Shown: positions 1 through 9,154 of the stretch, piece by piece
Numbering within the stretch: position 1 is the stretch's first letter
Layout of the letters: every line of letters starts with the position of its first letter
Origin: an uncultured Chlorobiaceae bacterium
GTDB lineage: Bacteria; Bacteroidota; Chlorobiia; Chlorobiales; Chlorobiaceae
Length of the DNA stretch: 64,000 nucleotides
NCBI GenBank assembly: GCA_903822595.1
Contig: CAIJPS010000014.1
Span: forward strand, 1 to 64,000
Direction of reading: 5' to 3'
The notes under the pieces: model-generated
What the model was told of the DNA's origin: nothing
Seen by the model: the letters and a program-made list of their open reading frames with translations, nothing else
The model's database searches: none
Translations under genes and position numbers: made by a program

Positions 1-72
1 ACGCTTGATTTTTCCAGATGATGTCGTCTTAAACCGTTTGCATGCTCCACGGTGGGATTTCATTTTAGGCAT
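1..72 (-). CDS. rpmI: 50S ribosomal protein L35 (5' part only)
   Basis: The first 24 codons are present and the gene runs off the left edge of the window. The start MPKMKSHRGACKRF and the following GSGKIKR-like stretch are the L35 N-terminal signature. It lies 48 bases downstream of infC in the usual infC-rpmI-rplT order, and an AAAGGA ribosome site sits 6-11 bases before the ATG. The product is a small basic protein of the large ribosomal subunit. Confidence 0.95.
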   Translation of the reverse strand, partial: MPKMKSHRGACKRFKTTSSGKIKR

Positions 73-120
73 GATACGTCCTTTATTTTTTGAATATAAA
101 TTGCTCGAATTTTTCTGTGA

Positions 121-753
121 TTACTCTTCTATCAGATCCTCAGGTGCCAATGGCGCCAGTGGTGCTGCCGGTGGCTGATTTGTTTTCGCCCTGATGCGGT
201 CGTAGGCATCAATCTTCTTTTTGTCGGGCTCGAAATAGACGAAGAGCTTTTTGCCTTCGAATTTCGGGTCGCCGTCGCGGGTGCTTACAACGCTGAGTCG
301 CTCGGTTAAGCGTTCTGCAAGTTCAAGCCCCTTGTCTTTATAGATGATGGAGCGTCCAAGAAAGACGATAGTGGCTCTGACCCGGTTGCCTTTGCGCAGG
401 AACTCTTCAAGATGTGCGCTCTTGAAGTCAAAGTCGTGCTTGTCGGTGTTCGGATGAAAGCGCAGCTCCTTGAGGGTGGTGGTTTTCTGCTTTTTCTTGA
501 GATCCTTGTCCCGCTTGTCCATCTTATAGAGTAACCTGCCGAGGTTGTCGAACTTGCAAACCGGAGGTTCGGCGTTTGGCTGTACCTCGATCAGATCCTG
601 ATTGCGCTCTTCGGCTACCCGCTTGGCGTCAATGGTTTTCATCACCTCCTGTGTTCCGTCCGGAAAAATAATGCGGACTTCCGGAACACGGATCTGCTCA
701 TTGACCCGATAGGTGAGTTTCGGCTTTTGAGTCGTAACCTTTTGTTTCTTCAT
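121..753 (-). CDS. infC: Translation initiation factor IF-3
   Basis: IF-3 binds the 30S subunit and checks start-codon/initiator-tRNA pairing. The 210-residue product carries the family N-domain ([15 protein letters not shown] near residue 15), the basic linker ([23 protein letters not shown], around residues 86-108) and the C-domain ([15 protein letters not shown]). It has an extra Pro/Ala/Glu-rich tail of about 20 residues. The gene starts with ATG, not the rare AUU used for autoregulation in enterobacteria, and no in-frame alternative start exists before an upstream stop. It lies 23 bases after thrS and before rpmI, the conserved thrS-infC-rpmI order. Confidence 0.95.
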   Translation of the reverse strand: MKKQKVTTQKPKLTYRVNEQIRVPEVRIIFPDGTQEVMKTIDAKRVAEERNQDLIEVQPNAEPPVCKFDNLGRLLYKMDKRDKDLKKKQKTTTLKELRFHPNTDKHDFDFKSAHLEEFLRKGNRVRATIVFLGRSIIYKDKGLELAERLTERLSVVSTRDGDPKFEGKKLFVYFEPDKKKIDAYDRIRAKTNQPPAAPLAPLAPEDLIEE

Positions 754-776
754 GCGTTCAGGTTTGTTTTAGATAG

Positions 777-2750
777 TCAGGATTTTCCGATGATCTCTGT
801 CTTGAGTTTTTCGATCAGTCCGCTTACGCTGAAGCGCCCTTCATCACCGACGCGATGACGGCGCAGCGATACTTCGCCGCTCTCCTGCTCTTTTTGTCCG
901 ATGACAATCATGCAGGGGATTTTGCTTACTTCGGCGTCGCGGATTTTTTTGCCGATTTTTTCACTTCTGGTGTCAAGTTCGGCGCGGATTCCTGCTGTGA
1001 GGAGCGCCTGATGTACGCTTTTTGCATAGTCGTGAACATCTTCGGCAATGGGGAGCACAACGGCCTGAACGGGAGCAAGCCAGAGCGGGAAGTTCCCGGC
1101 GGTGTGCTCGATAAGCACGCCGATAAAGCGCTCCATGGAGCCGAAGGGGGCGCGGTGAATGACAACGGGGCGGTGTTTCTGGCCATCGCTGCCGGTGTAG
1201 GTGAGGTCGAACCGTTCCGGCATGACGTAGTCAACCTGGACGGTGCCGAGCTGCCACTTTCTGCCGAGGGCGTCACGCACAATAAAATCAATTTTCGGGC
1301 CGTAAAAGCTTGCTTCGCCAACGCCGATAAAGTAGTCGATGCCCATGCGGTCGGCGGCCTCCTGCACATCTTTCTCTGCCTGCTCCCACACCTCGGCGGT
1401 ACCACCGTACTTCGCCTGGTTTTCGGGGTCGTGCATGGAGAGGCGGGTCTGCACCTCAGTAAAACCGAGTGTTGCAAAAACAAACTGGGTAAGGTCGATG
1501 GCGTCACAAATTTCGTCAACAAGCTGGTCGGGGCGGCAGTAGATATGCGAGTCGTCCTGCGTGAAGCCTCTGGCGCGTACAAGACCGTTGAGCTCGCCTG
1601 ACTGCTCATGGCGGTAGACCGTGCCGAACTCCGTCAGACGGATGGGTAGGTCACGGTAACTGCGCATCTTTGAGCTGTAGATGAGGTGGTGGTGCGGGCA
1701 GTTCATCGGTTTGAGAAGATACTGCTCCTGCTTGCCCTCTTCATCGTGATAGGTCAGCGGCGGAAACTGCGAGTCGCTGTAGTAGGGATAGTGGCCGGAA
1801 CGCTTGTAAAGTTCGATATTGCCAATATGCGGCGTATAGACGGGCAGATAGCCACGCTTGCGCTGCTCCTCTTTGAGAAATGCTTCGAGTTCGTTGCGGA
1901 TGATGGCCCCTTTGGGCAGCCAGATTGGCAGACCGCTTCCAACTTCCGGCGAGAGCATGAAGAGCTCAAGCTCGGTGCCGAGTTTGCGGTGATCGCGTCG
2001 TTTGGCCTCTTCCAGCCTTGCAACATGCTCTTTCAGCAGTTTATCGGAAGGAAAGGTGATGCCGTAGATGCGCTGCATATTCTCTCGTGCCGAATCTCCA
2101 CGCCAGTAAGAGGAGGAGATATTGGTGAGAAGAACAGCTTTCACTTTGCTGGTCGAAGGGATATGCGGCCCGATGCAGAGGTCAGTGAATCCATCCTGAT
2201 GGTAAAGCGAAACACTCTCAACCTCTTTCAGGGTATCTTCAAGAATCTCAACTTTGTAGGGGTCGTTCCGGACGGTTTTGAAAAACTCTATTGCGTCGAT
2301 GCGGTTCATCTCTTCACGCCGGATATGGATATCGCGTTTGCTGATCTCAAGCATCTGCTCTTCGATCTTGCGGAGATCCTCTTCGCGGAAGCGGTGTGTT
2401 GAGGCGATATCGTAGTAGAAGCCCTGCTCGATAGAGGGGCCTGCGCCGAATTTGCTGCCCGGGTAAAGCTCCTCGATGGCCTGGGCCATGAGGTGGCTTG
2501 AGCTGTGCCAGAAAATATCCGGCCCGGCAGGGGAGCTGAAGGTGATGATCTCTATTGCAGCATCAGCCGTAAGGGGTGTTGAGAGGTCAATCGTAACGCC
2601 GTCAACTTTGAGCGCCAAGGCATCCTGTGCCAGTTTGCGTCCGATGGAGAGTGCAACGTCGTTGCCGGTTGTGCCGGTTGGAAAAGTTTTCACACTCCCG
2701 TCCGGAAGGGTAAGGGCTATTACAGCCAGTAAATCCTGATTGTCAGACAT
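777..2750 (-). CDS. thrS: Threonyl-tRNA synthetase
   Basis: Charges tRNA-Thr. The protein (657 residues from the chosen start) shows the TGS domain (LPDGSVKTFP), the editing domain with HSSSHLMAQA, and the class II core with MNCPHHH (zinc ligands) and RLTEFGTVYRHEQSGELNGLVRARGFTQDD (motif 2), followed by the anticodon-binding domain. The open frame extends 21 codons further upstream. The ATG at 2750 (MSDNQDLLAV) is preferred because it matches the usual family N-terminus and has AGGA about 8 bases before it. First gene of the thrS-infC-rpmI group. Confidence 0.95.
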   Translation of the reverse strand: MSDNQDLLAVIALTLPDGSVKTFPTGTTGNDVALSIGRKLAQDALALKVDGVTIDLSTPLTADAAIEIITFSSPAGPDIFWHSSSHLMAQAIEELYPGSKFGAGPSIEQGFYYDIASTHRFREEDLRKIEEQMLEISKRDIHIRREEMNRIDAIEFFKTVRNDPYKVEILEDTLKEVESVSLYHQDGFTDLCIGPHIPSTSKVKAVLLTNISSSYWRGDSARENMQRIYGITFPSDKLLKEHVARLEEAKRRDHRKLGTELELFMLSPEVGSGLPIWLPKGAIIRNELEAFLKEEQRKRGYLPVYTPHIGNIELYKRSGHYPYYSDSQFPPLTYHDEEGKQEQYLLKPMNCPHHHLIYSSKMRSYRDLPIRLTEFGTVYRHEQSGELNGLVRARGFTQDDSHIYCRPDQLVDEICDAIDLTQFVFATLGFTEVQTRLSMHDPENQAKYGGTAEVWEQAEKDVQEAADRMGIDYFIGVGEASFYGPKIDFIVRDALGRKWQLGTVQVDYVMPERFDLTYTGSDGQKHRPVVIHRAPFGSMERFIGVLIEHTAGNFPLWLAPVQAVVLPIAEDVHDYAKSVHQALLTAGIRAELDTRSEKIGKKIRDAEVSKIPCMIVIGQKEQESGEVSLRRHRVGDEGRFSVSGLIEKLKTEIIGKS

Positions 2751-2928
2751 TTTTCTGTTCCTGTCGTTTCTTTCCTGAGCAAAGGGTGTTTTTCCCTTGC
2801 CGGAAAATATCAATGCCGCCTCTTTCTGTTAGTACTGCCGGGCCGGGGGGGCTGCTCAGTTTAAAACTGTTTTCCCCGGTTCCGTAATGTGGACTTCAAC
2901 TATACACATAAAATTAAAATAATCCAAA

Positions 2929-4335
2929 TCAGGTGACCATTCTGAGCAGATCAGGGGTGACGCTCTCCTTGCCCTGGCGGAGGGTGAGCAGCTCCGCTTT
3001 TCGTTTGAGCTCTCGTCCATAGGAGATCTGGCTGATGAAGGGCGCTTTTTTGACCATCTCGTTCAGGAGTGCATTGGCTTCGCTGCTCCATGCAACCTTC
3101 TGTGCAGGCTCCTCAACGGCGGTGCGCCGGTTAAGGGGGAGAAAGTTAAACAGCATATCGTAAAGCGCGTTGACTATCTCCTGGAGGAGGTAGACTGCTC
3201 CGCTGTGGCCCATGAAGGGGGTTCCGAGCGCTCTGCGGACGATCGGGCCGGGGAAGCCTGCCGGAATGAAGCGGGTTTTGGCCTCAAGCTCGGCCAGATA
3301 GATTTTATCGACAATCCGGCCAAAGAGGAACTGCGGCTGTTTCTGCTGAATTTCATCGCGCACAAGGGTGTTGTCGGCCTCCGCGGTATCGTAGCTGAAG
3401 AGGCACTGCATCCCCATCTCGTCCGACAGAAAGGTTTTGAGCCCGAGGGCGTAGCTTTTTGCTGCGGTAACGCCGAAGCGGATGGTCGGGAACCACTCTG
3501 CCTGCGGCCCGCGCCAGAGATCCCAGATCGGTTTCAGCGTGGTGCGTTTCTCCTGCTGCAGGAAGGTCTCGGCCTCTTTTTCTCTCTTTAGAAGGTGGCC
3601 AAGGTCGTGAATGAAGTGCTCTGTTTCGCCCATGCCGAAGGGGGCCTGAAGCACCGGGCGCCCCAGTTTTTCAGCAAGTGCATGACCGAATTCATGGTAC
3701 ATGACGACCAGAACATTGCAGTTTTTCAGGTCGGCAATGTCGTGCAGGGAGCTTTCAAAGGGGTAGACGTGCAGCAGCTCTCCACCTGCTCCCACGATGA
3801 GGCGCTTGATTTCGGCCAGATCGGAGGGGCTGTTGAAGCAGCCGTAGGTGGGACCAATGATGGAGACGGTACCCTCTTTTACGGAGGCGGGGTCGCTGTT
3901 ACCAAAAGTATCGTTGAGCCAGACGAGAGCGCGGTCTCGTCCCTGCCACTCATTCTCGCCAAGGGAGTTTGAGGGAAAAAAGCGGACGTCGGGGTATTTC
4001 ATGGTGAGCATCCGTTCATGGTCGCTGCCGATCATCTCGCTCTCGGCGCTTGAGACCAGAATGAGTTGCCGTCCCGGAGCCTGGAGCTTTTCAATGGTCT
4101 CCCTCACAATTTCCGAGCTGCCAGAGGAGGCGATCTCCTTTTCGGTCAGGCTGGTCGGGGTAAAGTTTTCGAGATAGGGGACGGCATCTGTATAGTCAAT
4201 GACGGCGACCCCCACCAGGTTATAGCAGCCGACCGGTGCGTCGGCAATGACGTGGACATCGCGGAGTGCACAGAAGGTGTTGACTGCCGCCCAGTAGGCG
4301 CTTGCGGTCGATTCGTCCCGAATTGTTTTTCCCAT
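2929..4335 (-). CDS. bchZ: Chlorophyllide a reductase subunit Z
   Basis: BchZ with BchY forms the nitrogenase-like component that, with the BchX iron protein, reduces ring B of chlorophyllide a on the way to bacteriochlorophyll a. The 468-residue protein has the BchZ N-terminus (AYWAAVNTFCALRDVHVIADAPVGCYNL, then IDYTDAVPY), a central cofactor-binding domain (EMIGSDHERM, SIIGPTYGCFN) and the BchZ C-terminal segment (PFISQISYGRELKRKAE, ending VTPDLL). I chose BchZ over BchB/ChlB because the start resembles proteobacterial BchZ and lacks the BchB start. bchX and bchY are not in the window. This gene is the main evidence for a chlorophototroph. Confidence 0.9.
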   Translation of the reverse strand: MGKTIRDESTASAYWAAVNTFCALRDVHVIADAPVGCYNLVGVAVIDYTDAVPYLENFTPTSLTEKEIASSGSSEIVRETIEKLQAPGRQLILVSSAESEMIGSDHERMLTMKYPDVRFFPSNSLGENEWQGRDRALVWLNDTFGNSDPASVKEGTVSIIGPTYGCFNSPSDLAEIKRLIVGAGGELLHVYPFESSLHDIADLKNCNVLVVMYHEFGHALAEKLGRPVLQAPFGMGETEHFIHDLGHLLKREKEAETFLQQEKRTTLKPIWDLWRGPQAEWFPTIRFGVTAAKSYALGLKTFLSDEMGMQCLFSYDTAEADNTLVRDEIQQKQPQFLFGRIVDKIYLAELEAKTRFIPAGFPGPIVRRALGTPFMGHSGAVYLLQEIVNALYDMLFNFLPLNRRTAVEEPAQKVAWSSEANALLNEMVKKAPFISQISYGRELKRKAELLTLRQGKESVTPDLLRMVT

Positions 4336-4372
4336 GTGATTGATAGGCGTTTATTTTGTAATGCTTTTCTGT

Positions 4373-6127
4373 TCAGCGTAAGAGCCCCTGCAGCGAAACG
4401 GGCAGCACTCCCCGGGGCTGAAGCTCACCTTTCAAGGCCTCCACGGCCATCTCTTCACTGGTGTCGCTTGAGGAGTAGGTGCAGAGGTCGGTGGTTATTT
4501 CCGGAAAAGAGTTGATGATGTAAGGGGTGCCGAGCGAGATAAAGATCAGTGGTTTCTCTTTCGGCACAATCCCGGCGAGTGAGTGTATGAACTGCTGCTG
4601 CCGTTCGGTAAGCTTCAGTGTGCCCGAGCCGGAGAGCGCCTTGACGTAGGAGGTGACAAGGAGAGCCGACGCTTTTGTTGCAAGGTCGGTCGCGTATGCA
4701 TAGCCGAGAGAGTCGGTACCGGGGTCAATTCTGATATGGGTGACGCTGAAATAGTGGTCGAGTTGTTCTATATACCCCTTTCCGGTTTCCGGATTGGCTT
4801 TATCCTGGAGGATGATATTGAGGATGCTGCCTGATGACGCATCCCTCTTCAGAGGAATGTAGTGATTTTTGTCGCTTACCAGCGTTACGGCGCGAGAAGT
4901 AATTGTTTTAGCAAGATTGCGGTGTGATTCCGGGTTTATCTCATCCTTGATCCGGTTCAGATCGACAAGTTTCCGGTTTTCGATGTCAAGCCACTTTTTG
5001 ACCTGGAGAATTCTGCGTACCGAGGCATTGATTTGTTCTATCGGAATAACCCCCTCTTCGACCGCTTTGACAATAGAGCTGTGGGCAAGTTCGGGATCGG
5101 GTGAAAAGAGCAGCAGGTCATTACCGGCCTGAACCGCTTTGACAGAAACTTCCGGCACGTTCTGGCCGTCGTAGAGCGCTTTCATGTTCAGGGCATCGGT
5201 AATGATCAACCCTGTGAAACCGAGCTCATTACGGAGCAGGTCGGTGACGATGAGTTTTGAAATGGAGGCGGGCTCCATGGTGCCGGTCAGTTTTGGTACG
5301 GCGATGTGTCCGACCATGACGCTGATGACGCCCTGCTCTATGGCCGCTCTGAAGGGTTTTAGTTCGTAGGCATCGAGCTGCTGGCGGTCAAGCTGGAGAA
5401 TGGGGAGCGAGACGTGGCTGTCGATAATCACATCCCCGTGGCCCGGGAAGTGCTTTGCCGTCGCAATGATCCCGTTCGACTGGAGCCCTTTGATGATCGC
5501 GTTCGACATGCTGATGGTCAGCGGGACGTTGTCGCCGAATGAACGGGTGTTGATGATGGGGTTGAGCGGGTTGATGTTCAGGTCAACCGTCGGGGCATAG
5601 TTTTGGTGGATTCCGATAAGTTGTCCCTCTTCGGCTATGGCTTTTGCCATCTCCTCAGCGAGTCGGGTATCCCCTGTTGCAGCAACGGCCATGTTTGGCG
5701 GGAATTCGGTAGCGCCACTCAGCCGCATGGCCATACCCCTTTCCATATCGGCACTTATCAGGAGTGGGCGTGGTGCGATCGACTGAAAATGGTTGGTGAG
5801 CATGGCGGCGCTGAAAGCATTGCCTTTGAGGAACATGATGCCACCGACCTTGCCCTCCTGCACCAGACGGCTCATAAGCTGGTACTCTTTGTCGTCACTT
5901 CCGCTGTAATGGCCCTCCATTTGGGCGATAAGCATCTCGCCGACCTTTTCGGAGAGCGTCATCTTCTTGAGGCTCTCCTCGATACGGGAGTCTTTATGGC
6001 TAAAAATCTGCTGGGCGCACCACTTCTCCGTGCCGGTTTTTGATTTTGCTGACCCATCCGATGCCGCAGAGGTGATGAGCAGGAGTATAAAGAGGCAAAA
6101 GAGAGTGAGGCTGAATCTTATTTTCAT
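4373..6127 (-). CDS. Secreted glycoside hydrolase family 3 (beta-N-acetylhexosaminidase type)
   Basis: The 584-residue protein begins with a signal peptide (hydrophobic residues 6-22). Its catalytic barrel carries the NagZ-type motif KHFPGHGD followed by DSHVSLP, where Asp/His act as the catalytic pair in NagZ-like family 3 enzymes. ITDALNMKAL, which holds the expected Asp nucleophile, follows. Roughly 200 C-terminal residues form the second (GH3-C) domain that cytoplasmic NagZ lacks. The likely substrate is N-acetylglucosamine-containing peptidoglycan fragments in the periplasm. That is inferred from the motif; a beta-glucosidase is less likely. Confidence 0.85.
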   Translation of the reverse strand: MKIRFSLTLFCLFILLLITSAASDGSAKSKTGTEKWCAQQIFSHKDSRIEESLKKMTLSEKVGEMLIAQMEGHYSGSDDKEYQLMSRLVQEGKVGGIMFLKGNAFSAAMLTNHFQSIAPRPLLISADMERGMAMRLSGATEFPPNMAVAATGDTRLAEEMAKAIAEEGQLIGIHQNYAPTVDLNINPLNPIINTRSFGDNVPLTISMSNAIIKGLQSNGIIATAKHFPGHGDVIIDSHVSLPILQLDRQQLDAYELKPFRAAIEQGVISVMVGHIAVPKLTGTMEPASISKLIVTDLLRNELGFTGLIITDALNMKALYDGQNVPEVSVKAVQAGNDLLLFSPDPELAHSSIVKAVEEGVIPIEQINASVRRILQVKKWLDIENRKLVDLNRIKDEINPESHRNLAKTITSRAVTLVSDKNHYIPLKRDASSGSILNIILQDKANPETGKGYIEQLDHYFSVTHIRIDPGTDSLGYAYATDLATKASALLVTSYVKALSGSGTLKLTERQQQFIHSLAGIVPKEKPLIFISLGTPYIINSFPEITTDLCTYSSSDTSEEMAVEALKGELQPRGVLPVSLQGLLR

Positions 6128-6264
6128 AGGGGTTGTTTTATCCGTGCACTCCGCCTTATTGGTGCCGTGCGTCGGGTTGTCTGCTGAAAAGTAAAAAAAA
6201 TCCCGATAATCCGCTGTTTCGGAATCAGAAGGTGGTTTTGTTATCTCTGGAAATTCCGGTTCTG

Positions 6265-6855
6265 TTATGTTGCCCGACCATTGTAGACGATGCCACGGCG
6301 ATCAAGGTAGAGTTTCAGAACCTCGCAAGCTTCGCTGCGGCAGAGGTCGGTCACCACTTCAATTCCGCGTTTTTCAAGTTCTGCAATCCATTCTTGGGGC
6401 TTTGCTCCTTCATCAAAGCCAGCATCCTCTGCATCGGCGGTGCGGGCTCCGCATACCAGACGGCTCACTCCTGACCAGATGATTGCGCCGAAACACATGG
6501 CGCAGGGCTCCGAGGAGGTGACCAGCTCATAGCGGGGAAAGCCGGGCCGGTTCAGCGTGTATGAGGAGAGTCGCTGCTCGGCTATGGCAAGAGCTACCAT
6601 TTCAGCGTGTGCATGTGAGCAGTTGCTCCCGACAACCCGATTGACCCCGAAAGCCACCGGCACGCCTGTTGAGCGATCAAAAACTGCCGCACCAAAAGGG
6701 CCACCGGTTCCGTGGAGCACATTCTGCCGGGCCAGTTCGATGGCTAACTTCATCCGCTCCTCGTCAGAAGGGAGTGCTCCGCACTTTTCTGCAGAGAGCT
6801 CCCTGAGCCATGAGGGCAGGAGTGCTTCGGGATTATATCTCTCTCTATGCATCAA
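6265..6855 (-). CDS. Zinc-dependent nucleoside/nucleobase deaminase (guanine-deaminase-like)
   Basis: A cytidine deaminase-superfamily enzyme of 196 residues. The zinc site is visible as HAEMVAL (His ligand plus the proton-shuttle Glu) and EPCAMCFGAI (two Cys ligands, PCxxC). The pattern AIxWSGVSRLVCGA after the second motif resembles GuaD-type guanine deaminases and the tRNA adenosine deaminase group. The unusual length of the N-terminal extension, about 40 residues before the core, argues against TadA. Substrate cannot be fixed from sequence. It lies 22 bases downstream of gcvPB and could be cotranscribed with it. Confidence 0.8.
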   Translation of the reverse strand: MMHRERYNPEALLPSWLRELSAEKCGALPSDEERMKLAIELARQNVLHGTGGPFGAAVFDRSTGVPVAFGVNRVVGSNCSHAHAEMVALAIAEQRLSSYTLNRPGFPRYELVTSSEPCAMCFGAIIWSGVSRLVCGARTADAEDAGFDEGAKPQEWIAELEKRGIEVVTDLCRSEACEVLKLYLDRRGIVYNGRAT

Positions 6856-6877
6856 GTGCCCTCATGCCGGATTGTTT

Positions 6878-8326
6878 TCAGAGTGAGCAGCAGATATTCA
6901 ACTGCCTTGAGGCCATCGCGTCATCAAGCCGCTTGACCGGTGTTGTAACCGGGGCTGAGAGTACCAATGCTGGATTGGTTTCCGCTTCATCAGCAATAGC
7001 GAGCAGTGCCCGAGCAAAAACGTCGAGCGTCTCTTTCGATTCGGTCTCTGTCGGCTCAATCATCAATGCTTCGCTGACAATGAGCGGGAAGTAGATGGTC
7101 GGGGCATGAAAGCCGTAGTCGAGCAGCCTTTTTGCAATATCAAGCGTTTTGACGCCGTGAGCCTTTTTCTGTCGATCTCCCGATAGGCAGAACTCGTGCA
7201 GCACTGTTTTCGGGAAGGGGAGGTCGTAGCGCTCGAGCAGAAGACTCAGCAAGTAGTTGGCATTGATGATGGCATTTTCCGAAACCCGGCGCAGCCCCTC
7301 GGGCCCGAGCATACGAATATAGGTATATGCCCTGACCAGCACCGCGAAGTTTCCATAGAAATTCATCATCCTTCCGATACTGTCCGGGCGGTCATAAGAG
7401 AGCTTGTAGGTTGTTCCCTCTTTGACGATAACCGGTACCGGCAAAAAGGGGAGCAGCTTTTCGCTGACGCCGACAGGGCCGCTGCCGGGGCCGCCGCCGC
7501 CGTGGGGGGCGGCAAAGGTTTTATGCAGGTTGTAATGCACCACATCAAAGCCCATATCGCCGGGACGGGCGATGCCGAGCAGGGCATTCATGTTGGCGCC
7601 ATCCATGTAGAGCAGGCTGCCGTTGTCGTGCACCATTTTGGAGATAGCGAGGATCTCTTTTTCAAAGAGGCCGATGGTGTTGGGGTTGGTCAGCATCAGC
7701 GCAGCAACATCGCAGTCAAGCTTGCTCCGAAGGTCATCCAGATCAGTGCGTCCGTCGGCATTGCCTTTGACAGAGATGATATCGTATCCAGCCAGAGCTG
7801 CCGAGGCGGGGTTGGTACCGTGTGCCGAATCGACCACAAGCAGCTTGTGGCGTTTTGATCCAATCGACTCATGGTACTTCTTGATGAGCAGAATGCCGGT
7901 CAGCTCTCCGTGGGCGCCAGCCGCAGGTTGCAGGGTGACTGCGGCCATTCCGGCAATTTCGCGCAGCATTTCGGCCAGTTCATACATGAGCTGGAGTGCT
8001 CCCTGTGTTGTTTTGCCTGGTTGCAGGGGATGAAGGGCGCTGAACCCCGGTAGGTCACAGGTATAGTCATTGATTTTGGGGTTGTACTTCATCGTACAGC
8101 TTCCCAGCGGGTACATGTTTTTGTCGACGTGGTAGTTCAGGTTCGAGAGACGCACAAAGTGACGCACAACCTCGCTCTCAGAGACCTCGGGAAGTTCGGC
8201 AGGCGTAGTGCGCAAAAATTTTGAAGGCAGAATGCTCTCTAGCGGTTGTTCAGGGAAATCGCTGCCTGAGAGGCTGTATCCTTTGCGTCCTTCGCGGGAA
8301 AGTTCAAAAATCAGTTTTTCTCTCAT
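6878..8326 (-). CDS. gcvPB: Glycine dehydrogenase (decarboxylating) subunit 2
   Basis: The PLP-binding subunit of the two-subunit glycine decarboxylase (P-protein) of the glycine cleavage system, 482 residues. The PLP site is in [18 protein letters not shown], where the Lys is the Schiff-base residue, and the start region [24 protein letters not shown] is typical. The first 22 bases of the gene are one copy of the att repeat of the neighbouring integrative element, so everything upstream of the ATG (8327 onward) is element DNA. The present upstream sequence has only a weak purine stretch as ribosome site. The partner gcvPA and the H and T proteins are not in the window. Confidence 0.95.
   Translation of the reverse strand: MREKLIFELSREGRKGYSLSGSDFPEQPLESILPSKFLRTTPAELPEVSESEVVRHFVRLSNLNYHVDKNMYPLGSCTMKYNPKINDYTCDLPGFSALHPLQPGKTTQGALQLMYELAEMLREIAGMAAVTLQPAAGAHGELTGILLIKKYHESIGSKRHKLLVVDSAHGTNPASAALAGYDIISVKGNADGRTDLDDLRSKLDCDVAALMLTNPNTIGLFEKEILAISKMVHDNGSLLYMDGANMNALLGIARPGDMGFDVVHYNLHKTFAAPHGGGGPGSGPVGVSEKLLPFLPVPVIVKEGTTYKLSYDRPDSIGRMMNFYGNFAVLVRAYTYIRMLGPEGLRRVSENAIINANYLLSLLLERYDLPFPKTVLHEFCLSGDRQKKAHGVKTLDIAKRLLDYGFHAPTIYFPLIVSEALMIEPTETESKETLDVFARALLAIADEAETNPALVLSAPVTTPVKRLDDAMASRQLNICCSL
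8305..8326. repeat. att repeat, left copy (overlaps gcvPB codons 1-8)
   Basis: Identical over 22 bases to 16012-16033; identity stops immediately on both sides. It covers the gcvPB ATG and the codons for REKLIF. The core AAAAATCAGTTTTT is an imperfect inverted repeat (five A, four bases, five T), the kind of symmetry seen in tyrosine-recombinase core sites. Confidence 0.85.
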
Positions 8327-8355
8327 TGTATTGGCGTGAATTTCTTTATCGTATT

Positions 8356-8361
8356 ATTATA
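8356..8361 (-). promoter_or_regulatory. Candidate -10 box supplied by the element in front of gcvPB
   Basis: Read on the minus strand this is TATAAT, about 30 bases before the gcvPB ATG at 8326. There is no convincing -35 box at the right distance and no strong ribosome site between it and the ATG. It is the only obvious promoter-like element in the DNA that the insertion has placed upstream of gcvPB. Confidence 0.35.
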
Positions 8362-8465
8362 AAACGAATTGATGGGCGGTCTTGTATCTTAAAGTGGGCC
8401 TTAACTTTACCGAAACTTTACAAATTAGTCAATAATGCCGTTTTTTGTCCTTTCTGTATACTTAG

Positions 8466-8644
8466 GGAATATTCTGAAAAGTTACCAAAGATAAGGAAAA
8501 AGAGAGAGTAAATTTTTGAAGTGCAAAATATTATTCTCTTCTGAAAAGGTGCATTTGCTGCATTTACTACATTCGCCAATGGTGGCGCGCCTCTCCGGGG
8601 TGTAGTTTGGAAAAACACCCTACACTTCCTATACGATCTACATG
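8466..8644 (+). repeat. Element subterminal repeat, left copy (inverted relative to 14560-14731)
   Basis: About 170 bases that match, imperfectly, the reverse complement of 14560-14731. Shared blocks in order are GGAATATTCYGAAAAGTTAC, a GA-rich run, TTGAAAAGGTGCATTTGCTGC, GGGGTGTAGT and a final TACATG. The right copy lies directly upstream of the replication operon, so the left copy may be a duplicated promoter/leader or replication-control site. The left copy leads only into a 14-codon frame. The rest of 8327-8734 holds no gene. Confidence 0.6.
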
Positions 8645-8734
8645 AAGAAAACCGGAACCCTGCCCGGCTCCGTATTGTATAACTTACTTTAGCTCTCCCA
8701 TTATTTCGCTGTATCGCCTTCTTAACTCTATAAG

Positions 8735-9154
8735 TTAGCTCTCAAATGTCACTTCATTTTTCTCTGGGTCAAAGTAGAACGTGTCATACCCAGTATACCC
8801 TCCAAAACCATTTTTCGCGTTCACCTCTCCATGAACTATACGCTCCGGCCTTTTCTCTACATAAACATTTTTGAATTTTGCGGAATACGGGTCTTTAAGT
8901 TTTTTCCTCACAATAGCTAAACCCCTTGCAATTATCTGCTTATCGCTTCCGATGATCTTTGCGTGAACAATACCTTTTTTATGGGAACTACTATCGTTAC
9001 CCCCAGCTTCATGCTGTTCTTTTATCTGGGCTTCAAGATTGCATATATGACTTTCTATTTCCTCAAGAAGTCCGCCATCATTCGGAATAGCTCGCGCCTC
9101 AAACGCTGTAAAGAACACACATAGGGCGATAAACACGGTCTTGATCTTCTTCAT
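8735..9154 (-). CDS. Small secreted cargo protein of the element
   Basis: 139 residues with a clear signal peptide (KKIKTVFIALCVFFTAFEARA, residues 2-22) and a good ribosome site (GAAGGTGA). The C-terminal half (VRKKLKDPYSAKFKNVYVE, then GEVNAKNGFGGYTGYDTFYFD) follows a pattern I associate with small periplasmic proteins carried by phages and plasmids: a KDP-SAKF segment followed by GEVNAKN-GGYTG. Function is unknown. It stands apart from the replication operon and is the only obvious accessory (moron-like) gene of the element. Confidence 0.75.
   Translation of the reverse strand: MKKIKTVFIALCVFFTAFEARAIPNDGGLLEEIESHICNLEAQIKEQHEAGGNDSSSHKKGIVHAKIIGSDKQIIARGLAIVRKKLKDPYSAKFKNVYVEKRPERIVHGEVNAKNGFGGYTGYDTFYFDPEKNEVTFES

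Noticed and set aside
855-1601. 248-codon plus-strand frame opposite thrS
   Set aside because: Mirror frame of a strongly conserved gene with high third-position bias; no independent support.
8305-8326. 22-bp repeat as an IS target duplication
   Set aside because: Too long for most IS duplications, and it flanks a tyrosine-integrase element with the integrase next to one copy, which fits an att core.
8327-8734. Glycine riboswitch upstream of gcvPB
   Set aside because: No tandem aptamer-like structure or terminator was recognisable here or at 16034-16200.
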